Source of the DNA: Acholeplasmataceae bacterium
Lineage (GTDB): Bacteria; Bacillota_I; Bacilli_A; Acholeplasmatales; Acholeplasmataceae
Length of the DNA stretch: 10,958 nt
Assembly: GCA_030656435.1 (NCBI GenBank)
Contig: JAUSOA010000205.1
Coordinates: 1 to 10,958 of the forward strand
Direction: 5' to 3'
A program made the position numbers and the translations under genes. The notes under the pieces were generated by a model. That model saw only the letters and a list, made by a program, of their open reading frames with translations, was not told the DNA's origin and searched no databases. Positions 6,064 to 10,958 of this stretch are shown piece after piece; the stretch's first letter is position 1; each line of letters starts with the position of its first letter.

Positions 6064-6513
6064 TTATTTTACTTGAATGTCGATAAGTTCGATTCCAAAT
6101 GTAAGAGCCGTCTCGTGAAGAACAGCAAATGACTCTGAATTTATTGATTCATTTTCTAGAATTAAATTTTTGATATGCATCTCAATAGCATCTAATGAAT
6201 CCAGTGCCGCATAGACAAATAGCACGACATCATTAACTTTATATTGGTACTCCAAATGATATTGAACACCAATTCCTTCTTTATCTATCTTAAAATGAAA
6301 TTTCTTTGTAGTTTCAAGTAAAGGAACAACCTGAATCACACGATCGATTAAAGGTATAGTAAAATAAACACCTTTTTCATTCAATATTTTATGAAATGCT
6401 CCAAACCTTTCAACAACATGTGCTTCGTTTATACCTACAATTTTAATATTTGGTGCAATAAACAAAATGGTAAGAAAGATTAAAACGAGTGCTCCAATGA
6501 TTATTTCTTCCAT
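6064..6513 (-). CDS. Short SPFH-domain membrane protein lacking the coiled coil
   Basis: A 149-residue paralogue of the SPFH protein encoded at 4220-5161. It has an N-terminal membrane helix (about 5-22, IIIGALVLIFLTILFIAP) and then AHVVERFGAFHKIL, VYFTIPLIDRVIQVVP and FHFKIDKEGIGVQYHLEYQYKV, which line up with AVIVERLGAYHKTL, LHFIIPVFDRVIKTVS and VITRDNVTMQIDTVV of the long protein. The LDLDQTLTSRDLIN signature is lost, but the end FGIELIDIQVK matches WGIKVNRVEVK, and the protein stops exactly there, where the coiled coil would begin. No frameshifted coiled-coil remnant is seen after the stop, so it looks like a designed short form. ATG 6513 is chosen because AAAGGTGG lies 7 nt upstream; a TTG at 6519 is only 1 nt from that site. 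Likely role: membrane-bound modulator of the SPFH assembly (inference). Confidence 0.85.
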   Translation of the reverse strand: MEEIIIGALVLIFLTILFIAPNIKIVGINEAHVVERFGAFHKILNEKGVYFTIPLIDRVIQVVPLLETTKKFHFKIDKEGIGVQYHLEYQYKVNDVVLFVYAALDSLDAIEMHIKNLILENESINSESFAVLHETALTFGIELIDIQVK

Positions 6514-6536
6514 AAACAAACCACCTTTTTTTCTTA

Positions 6537-6569
6537 TTGATTGATATATTTTTTATTTTATAGTATTCT
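6537..6569 (+). promoter_or_regulatory. Candidate promoter(s) of the thiT riboswitch transcript
   Basis: Two overlapping options fit: TTGATA (6541-6546), 17 nt, TATTCT (6564-6569); or TTGATT (6537-6542), 16 nt, TATAGT (6559-6564). They would start RNA near 6576 or 6571, just ahead of the TPP aptamer. The region is very AT-rich and also holds the upstream region of the divergent short SPFH gene, so the choice is uncertain. Confidence 0.4.
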
Positions 6570-6703
6570 ATAGATGATCACTACGGGGAGCCATGTGCTG
6601 AGAGGACGAAAGTCGACCCGCGAACCTGATCTGGATCGTACCAGCGGAGGGATAGTTAGATGTAAATCATACATACTAGCAATTTCTTTGGTCATCCATA
6701 GAA
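6566..6703 (+). repeat. Long-range inverted repeat enclosing the TPP aptamer, followed by a T-rich run
   Basis: Bases 6566-6580 (TTCTATAGATGATCA) pair with 6689-6703 (TGGTCATCCATAGAA): 13 Watson-Crick pairs, one G-U and one A-C mismatch. The right arm is followed at once by ATTTTTTATTTTT. If transcribed, this would be a terminator-like helix with the aptamer in its loop. If RNA starts near 6571-6576, only the inner 5 to 10 pairs can form. The match is seen directly; the regulatory role is inferred. Confidence 0.6.
6580..6656 (+). promoter_or_regulatory. TPP riboswitch (THI element) controlling thiT
   Basis: All core elements of the thiamine-pyrophosphate aptamer are present in order. ACTA (6580-6583) pairs with TAGT (6653-6656) as P1; CGGG (6584-6587) pairs with CCCG (6617-6620) as P2. 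The conserved GCTGAGA is at 6597-6603, and GAC-GAAA-GTC forms the variable P3 tip (6605-6614). The conserved GAACCTGAT is at 6622-6630, CTGG/CCAG (6631-6634/6641-6644) forms the next stem, and the closing GCGGAGGGA is at 6644-6652. Binding of TPP should lower expression of the thiamine transporter downstream. The expression platform lies in 6657-6730 and includes a T-rich run (6705-6717) and the ribosome binding site AAGGAGG (6719-6725). Confidence 0.95.
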
Positions 6704-6734
6704 ATTTTTTATTTTTCTAAGGAGGAAAAAGAAA

Positions 6735-7427
6735 GTGAAGTTAAAGAAAGAAACGTGGCGGATGCTCATTGCAGTGAATCTCTTGGCATTCGCGATAATC
6801 CTGGATTTAATAACGAATGCAATTCCAGGGTTGAATTTAAGTATGCCATTTGGAGGCAAGTTCTTCGGTATATCGATGTTACCACTTGTCTTAATAGGTT
6901 TACTAGTTGGTTTAAAGTATGGGTTAATGTCTGGGTTGATTTATGCACTCTATAATTTTGGGATTGATTATATCATCTATCTTGAAACACTAAGAGTGAC
7001 TCTAGAATCTTGGACAGGTATTCCATGGACGTTTGGGATGATTGTTGCTTTAATCATGTTTGACTATGTGATTCCATTTATGGCATTTGGTTTATCGGGA
7101 ATCTTCAAAGATGGTTTAAAGGAGAAGAAGAAATTCGTATATGCTGTCTTATTTGTCAGTGGAATACGTCTTATTTCTAGTACAATCAGTGGTGTTATCC
7201 TTTGGGGTAGTAGTATAGCCTATGCATCTGAACAGGTTGCTTTAGGTAACGATTCGCATAATCTTGCAACAAGATTATTCGCTTTTGTTGGTGATAATCT
7301 AGTGCTTTACAGCTTCGGTTATAACTTTATTTACATCTTTACAACCTCAGTTGCAGTCATTGGTATTGGACTGTTAATCTTCAAAAGATTACAAGTCATT
7401 TCTCAAAATTTAGAAGAAAGTAATTGA
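6735..7427 (+). CDS. thiT: ECF-transporter thiamine-binding S component ThiT
   Basis: The substrate-binding membrane subunit that captures thiamine and works with the shared EcfT/EcfA1/EcfA2 energy module, which is not in this window. The 230 residues hold about six hydrophobic segments. ThiT-like motifs are LKYGLMSGLIYALYNFGIDY (60-79), FDYVIPFMAFGLSGIFK (109-125, the LDY-A-F box), ISGVILWGSSIAY (151-163) and LYSFGYNFIYI (191-201) with aromatic residues for thiamine stacking. It is longer than the roughly 180-190 residues usual for ThiT, with extra length between ILWGS and LYSFGYN and at the C-terminus. It starts at GTG 6735, 9 nt after a strong AAGGAGG site. The TPP riboswitch directly upstream independently supports thiamine as substrate. 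It ends at TGA, and its last 25 bp overlap recU on the other strand. Confidence 0.95.
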   Translation: MKLKKETWRMLIAVNLLAFAIILDLITNAIPGLNLSMPFGGKFFGISMLPLVLIGLLVGLKYGLMSGLIYALYNFGIDYIIYLETLRVTLESWTGIPWTFGMIVALIMFDYVIPFMAFGLSGIFKDGLKEKKKFVYAVLFVSGIRLISSTISGVILWGSSIAYASEQVALGNDSHNLATRLFAFVGDNLVLYSFGYNFIYIFTTSVAVIGIGLLIFKRLQVISQNLEESN

Positions 7428-7987
7428 TCGACAGTTTTTAAATAGTCTAATCTTGGTTGATAACCAAACTGAATCGGTAAGGCTTTTTCTTTGAAAGCAG
7501 AATAAGGGATGGATTTCCGTCCCTTTTCTTTATCAAATTGCATATCCCAGTATTCAAAAAGAATGGGAGATGGTAATAAAAAGTATTGATTATAAGCTCT
7601 GAAATGCACAATGAGGAAGGAAATGCCGCCTTGCTTGTCAACATTTCTTAAATGGTCAATTTGATGTTCATGAACGTTACTTAAAGGCATCGAAGTCTTT
7701 GAACTCGTTTCCTTTGCATCAAAATCGATATATTTGGTTTTGTAAACCCCATTAAAGTCAGTCGTTGAAGGTGTTTTGTAGTATGCTTCGGTGATTTTTG
7801 CTTTATTTCTGGCAGGGTAACTAACGTTAACAACCTGTACAGGAGTAGGCTTTTTATGGATAACAGCAATCCCATGATTGAGATAATAGGTATTGCTTGC
7901 TTCGATATCCGATTCAAGGGTCATTCCTAGGTTTGCATAATTAGTTGTTTTTACTTGTAATTTTCGCTTAATTGGATAGTTTATCAT
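7403..7987 (-). CDS. recU: Holliday junction resolvase RecU
   Basis: Cuts four-way DNA junctions during recombinational repair and chromosome segregation; it is the Firmicute/Mollicute counterpart of RuvC. The 194-residue protein shows the RecU blocks: GMTLESDIEASNTYYL (21-36), IAVIHKKPTPVQVV (40-53), EAYYKTPSTTDFNGVYK (67-83), YIDFDAKET (86-94), PLSNVHEHQIDHL (101-113), GRKSIPY (156-162) and PRLDYL (178-183). The catalytic set aligns as Asp77, Asp90 and Lys92 with B. subtilis Asp88, Glu101 and Lys103, so the usual Glu is an Asp here. The ATG at 7987 has AGGTGA 7-8 nt upstream and an extended -10 at 8007-8015. It is not beside ponA as in Bacillus. It overlaps thiT tail to tail and no terminator is seen between them. 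Confidence 0.96.
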   Translation of the reverse strand: MINYPIKRKLQVKTTNYANLGMTLESDIEASNTYYLNHGIAVIHKKPTPVQVVNVSYPARNKAKITEAYYKTPSTTDFNGVYKTKYIDFDAKETSSKTSMPLSNVHEHQIDHLRNVDKQGGISFLIVHFRAYNQYFLLPSPILFEYWDMQFDKEKGRKSIPYSAFKEKALPIQFGYQPRLDYLKTVDQLLSSKF

Positions 7988-8006
7988 ATTCTATTCACCT
8001 ATTCTT

Positions 8007-8024
8007 ATCATAACATAGTTATGA
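8007..8024 (-). promoter_or_regulatory. recU promoter with a 17-bp palindrome (operator candidate)
   Basis: On the minus strand TGTTATGAT (8015-8007) is an extended -10 box, placing RNA start near 8000, about a dozen bases before the recU ATG. The perfect inverted repeat TCATAAC-ATA-GTTATGA (8008-8024) sits on this box, so a bound dimer would block recU. The element is seen directly; a regulator is not known. Confidence 0.5.
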
Positions 8025-8034
8025 GACAAATTGA

Positions 8035-8062
8035 TTGTGTAATATGAAAAACATGGTATAAT
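8035..8062 (+). promoter_or_regulatory. Promoter of the RNase J gene
   Basis: TTGTGT (8035-8040), a 16-nt spacer and TGGTATAAT (8054-8062, perfect TATAAT with an extended TGn) predict transcription from about 8069. The leader is about 30 nt and contains AAAGGA (8083-8088), which serves the TTG start at 8099. Confidence 0.65.
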
Positions 8063-8098
8063 ATCTATAGTGAAAAACGGTACAAAGGATGTGGTACA

Positions 8099-9772
8099 TT
8101 GAGTAAAATCAGGTTTTTTGCCTTAGGTGGACTAGGGGAGAACGGAAAAAACATGTATGCGATCGAAGTTGACTCGCAAATATTTATATTAGACGCTGGA
8201 ATTAAGTATCCAAGCGCAGAGCTTTATGGTGTGGATGAGATTATTCCAGACTACAAGGTTTTGATTCGTGCAAAAGACCGCATTCGTGGTATTTTTTTGT
8301 CACACGCTCATGAAGATCATATCAGCGCACTACCCCATATCTTAAGAGATTTAAATGTTCCAGTCTACGCAACCAATTTCACGATGCAAATTGTTAATGA
8401 TATGTTAAAGGATGATGGTTATGATCTTGAAACCTTAACACTCAATACGATTTCACAAAATTCTATTATTAAATTTGGAAATGTGCGAGTCACATTCTTT
8501 AATACAACACACTCGATTCCTGAATCAGTAGGAATTGCAGTACATACTGTAGATGGTGTTATTGTTTATACATCTGATTTTACCTTTGATCAAAGTGGAG
8601 ATGTGAAGTACCAAACAGACTTTAGAAAGATTAATGAACTATCCGAGAAAAATGTTTTAGCTTTACTGACTGAATCTTTAGGCTCAACACTAGAATTAAA
8701 TGGTGGAGTGAACCAAAACTTAATTCATCGACTCAATAGCATTTTTACAAATGCTGATGGAAGAATTATTGTTTCACTATTTTCATCGGATTTAAGAAAG
8801 ATTCAACGAATTATTGATATATCTTTAGCTCATCATAAAAAGATAGCGATTATCGGTAGAAGAGCACAAAGAATTGTTGATATTGCAATTCACAATGGGT
8901 ATTTAAATATTCCTGCAGAATCACTAATTAATTTAAGATATATTGATGAAAAAAATAAAAATGATGGCAGTGATGTTGTTGCACTTGTAACAGGAAATCG
9001 TCATGAACCATTCTTTATGCTACAACGTATGTGTAAAAAGGCAGATCGCTTGATTCATATTGATGAAACAGATACCGTCATCTTGATGACGCCACCAGTT
9101 CCTGGCACAGAGAAAATGGCTGCTAGAACCATGGATATTTTATACCGTAGTGATGCTCAAGTAAAAATGGTTGATAAGAGATTACTCACATCTGCGCATG
9201 CTACTGCTGAAGAAATTAAGATGATGATTAACCTACTGAAACCGAAATATATCATTCCTACCATTGGTGAATATCGTCATCAATTTGGTGTGAAAAAACT
9301 AGCTCAAGAAATTGGCTATCGTGAAGACCAAGTCTTCTTACTAGATAATGGAGATGTTCTCACATTTGATGATAAAGAAGCATACGTTTCTAGAAACGAT
9401 ATCAATGTCGGTGAAATTCTAATTGATGGAACTGCCGTAGGAGATGTCAACGATTTTGTAATGAAGGACCGTGAACTACTTGCAGAAGATGGAGCATTAC
9501 TTCTTGTCGCTCATATAAGTCCAAAGACCAAACAAATCATTGGTGAAGTGAAGATTATAACCAAGGGCTTTGTTTATGTTCAAGAGTCTGAGGAAATACT
9601 CAATAAGGTTAAGGAAACATTCTTACAGGTTTCTAAGAAGCATCTAGAAGGTAAATATATCAATTGGAATGATTTTAAGCGTGATGTCAGAAATGAAGTG
9701 AACCGCTATATCTATTCTGAGACGAGACGTTCACCGATTACCATACCAGTCATTATTTCAACTGAAGGATAA
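8099..9772 (+). CDS. rnj: Ribonuclease J family (metallo-beta-lactamase/beta-CASP), RNase J2-like
   Basis: An RNA-processing and -decay enzyme with 5'-3' exo- and endonuclease activity, usually a J1/J2 complex in Firmicutes. The 557 residues equal the family length. The N-terminus LGGLGENGKNMY leads to the metal box SHAHEDH (His69, His71, Asp73, His74), then TTHSIPES (His138) and YTSDFTFD (Asp160, Asp164). In the beta-CASP part, motif A reads TES (Glu192) for the usual DST, motif B SAH (His367), and motif C PTIGEYR has Ile389 where B. subtilis J1 has metal-ligand His390. The TGSQGEP block is TGNRHEP (298-304). The C-terminal domain runs from about 430 (GEILIDGTAVGDV) to RRSPITIPVI. Several stretches (FFNTTHSIPES, FDQS, IPVI) recall RNase J2 more than J1. 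The start is TTG with AAAGGA 10 nt upstream. Confidence 0.93.
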   Translation: MSKIRFFALGGLGENGKNMYAIEVDSQIFILDAGIKYPSAELYGVDEIIPDYKVLIRAKDRIRGIFLSHAHEDHISALPHILRDLNVPVYATNFTMQIVNDMLKDDGYDLETLTLNTISQNSIIKFGNVRVTFFNTTHSIPESVGIAVHTVDGVIVYTSDFTFDQSGDVKYQTDFRKINELSEKNVLALLTESLGSTLELNGGVNQNLIHRLNSIFTNADGRIIVSLFSSDLRKIQRIIDISLAHHKKIAIIGRRAQRIVDIAIHNGYLNIPAESLINLRYIDEKNKNDGSDVVALVTGNRHEPFFMLQRMCKKADRLIHIDETDTVILMTPPVPGTEKMAARTMDILYRSDAQVKMVDKRLLTSAHATAEEIKMMINLLKPKYIIPTIGEYRHQFGVKKLAQEIGYREDQVFLLDNGDVLTFDDKEAYVSRNDINVGEILIDGTAVGDVNDFVMKDRELLAEDGALLLVAHISPKTKQIIGEVKIITKGFVYVQESEEILNKVKETFLQVSKKHLEGKYINWNDFKRDVRNEVNRYIYSETRRSPITIPVIISTEG

Positions 9773-9820
9773 AAAAATAGACAATTGAGCAAAATCAATT
9801 GTCTTTTCTTTTTTTCTTTT
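9771..9820. terminator. Bidirectional terminator between RNase J gene and rarA
   Basis: AGACAATTGA (9779-9788) pairs perfectly with TCAATTGTCT (9795-9804) around GCAAAA. T-rich TTTTCTTTTTTTC follows on the right and seven A lie on the left, so both strands have a U tract. The right arm contains the TGA stop (9795-9797) and last codons of rarA. Confidence 0.85.
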
Positions 9821-10958
9821 TAATTTTATCGATAATCTTTAATCTATCTGATAATGCCTTTTCATAACTTGATTCATCCTTTGGATGATAGTAGGTTTTA
9901 TCCTTGATTTTATCAGGGAGATAGCTTTGATCGTTAATCGAATCCTTATCGTTATGTGGGTAATGATAAATTTCTGGATTTACCTTTATTTTTCGGTTAT
10001 TTGCATGATCTGGCACTGTACCAGTGTCCTCATTTTCGTAATCGGATAAAGCATCGTCGATAGCTGAAATCGCGGTGTTAGATTTCGGAGAAATTGCCAT
10101 ATCAATGACGATTGTTGCTAGCATAATTCTAGCTTCGGGAAATCCAACCTTGATTGCTGCATCACACGCACTTGTAACCTTGCCACCCATTAAGGGATTT
10201 GCAAGTCCAATATCTTCATAAGCAATCACTAAGAGCCTTCTAATAATAGATTGAAGGTCACCTAATGTAATAAGTCTTGCTAGATAATGAATTGCTGCAT
10301 CGACATCGGATCCGCGAATTGACTTCTGTAGAGCAGATAAAAGCTCATAAAAATTATCTTCATGGTCGTCAAGGTCATGTGAAACCTTCCCTGCAACTCG
10401 ATAAACTGTTTGTGCGGTCAATAAATCGCCATCATTTAATACCAGTGCTGCACTTTCTAGAAGATTTAATGCAGTTCTAACCTCATGATTAGAATATCTA
10501 ACAATTGCTTTAAGTGCATTGGCTTCAATTCGAATATCACAATCAAGTTCATGCAATGCAAGCATTAATGCTTTTTCTATTGATTCCTCATCGAGCTTTT
10601 TAACCTCGTATAAATGACATCTGGAGCGAATCGCCATATTGATACTTTGATAGGGATTTAATGTCGTTAAGCCAATGACGGTAGCATTACCATTTTCCAT
10701 ATACGGAAGTAAATAATCTTGAACATCTGTTTTCATGCGATGTATTTCATCAATCACGATGATGATATCGTGATAATTGGTTGTTTCTATAATATCTTTG
10801 AGTCTTGCTTTATTTTCGGTTGATGCGTTAAAAAAGTAGAAATCTAATCCTGATTCCTTCGCGAATATTTGTGCAATTGTCGTCTTTCCAGTCCCTGGAG
10901 GACCATACAAAATAAACGATAAAAGTTTCTTTTTAGCAAGCATCGATGTCAAAACACC
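9795..10958 (-). CDS. rarA: Replication-associated recombination protein RarA (MgsA), N-terminus cut by window edge
   Basis: An AAA+ ATPase acting at stalled replication forks. The frame is open to the right edge (GVLTSM precedes the conserved part), so roughly the first 30 residues, including the usual RP-x-x-GQ-x-H region, lie outside; the TTG at 10952 is not the real start. Visible are Walker A YGPPGTGKT (near 10904-10881), Walker B IIVIDEIHR (DEIHR, near 10751) and sensor 1 LTTLNPYQSIN. Further on are RSRC with the arginine finger, sensor 2 HEVRTALNLLE, then KSIRGSDVDAAIHYLARLI, YEDIGLANP and GFPEARIMLA, all RarA family blocks. The C-terminus has the expected YHYPHN and YLPD elements and a lysine-rich tail. 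It converges on the RNase J gene and ends at TGA inside their shared terminator. Confidence 0.95.
   Translation of the reverse strand, partial: GVLTSMLAKKKLLSFILYGPPGTGKTTIAQIFAKESGLDFYFFNASTENKARLKDIIETTNYHDIIIVIDEIHRMKTDVQDYLLPYMENGNATVIGLTTLNPYQSINMAIRSRCHLYEVKKLDEESIEKALMLALHELDCDIRIEANALKAIVRYSNHEVRTALNLLESAALVLNDGDLLTAQTVYRVAGKVSHDLDDHEDNFYELLSALQKSIRGSDVDAAIHYLARLITLGDLQSIIRRLLVIAYEDIGLANPLMGGKVTSACDAAIKVGFPEARIMLATIVIDMAISPKSNTAISAIDDALSDYENEDTGTVPDHANNRKIKVNPEIYHYPHNDKDSINDQSYLPDKIKDKTYYHPKDESSYEKALSDRLKIIDKIKKKKRKDN

Noticed and set aside
6064..6513. Short SPFH gene as a frameshifted pseudogene
   Set aside because: The DNA after its stop shows no coiled-coil coding in any frame, and the next promoter and operon begin within 74 bp; the start and binding site are intact.
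6514..6519. TTG start for the short SPFH protein
   Set aside because: It is only 1 nt from the AAAGGTGG site, whereas ATG 6513 has the normal 7-nt spacing.
6580..6734. tRNA or other structured RNA in the gap before thiT
   Set aside because: All the structure and conserved blocks are explained by the TPP aptamer; no anticodon arm or CCA-type acceptor is present.

Overview
The window reads as the chromosome of an AT-rich, wall-less or Mollicute-like Firmicute, most like Acholeplasma. Gene content (PlsC, PyNP-type nucleoside phosphorylase, ECF thiamine S component, RecU, RNase J, RarA) and the strong GGAGG-type ribosome binding sites point to the Firmicute/Tenericute line. Two genes (thiT and rarA) end at TGA in the expected place, so the code is the standard one and not the Mycoplasma/Spiroplasma code. 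The genus is inferred from style; no rRNA is present to fix it.

Layout. Positions 1-486 hold the 3' part of an acylglycerol-phosphate acyltransferase (plsC). A 210-bp gap with an insertion-sequence-like remnant, a hairpin and a promoter follows, then a small PH/GRAM-like protein (697-1059). A histidine phosphatase on the minus strand (1105-1665) converges on it over a shared terminator and diverges from a two-gene nucleotide-salvage-type operon: pyrimidine-nucleoside phosphorylase (1759-3054) and an alkaline-phosphatase-superfamily phosphodiesterase (3061-4167). A strong bidirectional terminator follows.

Positions 4220-6513 are a minus-strand membrane cluster. In transcription order it holds a short SPFH protein without a coiled coil, an unrecognised 125-residue soluble protein, an NfeD-type membrane/OB-fold protein and a full stomatin/QmcA-type SPFH protein with an 11-residue-repeat coiled coil. 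The last three are tightly packed and preceded by a promoter. NfeD and stomatin form a classic membrane-microdomain pair; the unknown protein is a candidate new partner.

Positions 6520-6734 carry a clear TPP riboswitch in front of thiT (6735-7427, GTG start). The aptamer is enclosed by a long-range inverted repeat followed by a T-rich run. thiT overlaps tail to tail with recU (7403-7987, minus strand). recU diverges from an RNase J-family gene (8099-9772, TTG start), with a 17-bp palindrome lying on the recU promoter. A bidirectional terminator separates RNase J from the converging rarA, which runs off the right edge.

Most genes are housekeeping. The parts most worth a second look are the four-gene SPFH/NfeD cluster with its half-length SPFH paralogue and unknown member, the inverted repeat around the TPP aptamer, and an RNase J whose motif C metal-ligand histidine is replaced by isoleucine. 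No CRISPR array, tRNA, rRNA or intact mobile element was seen.
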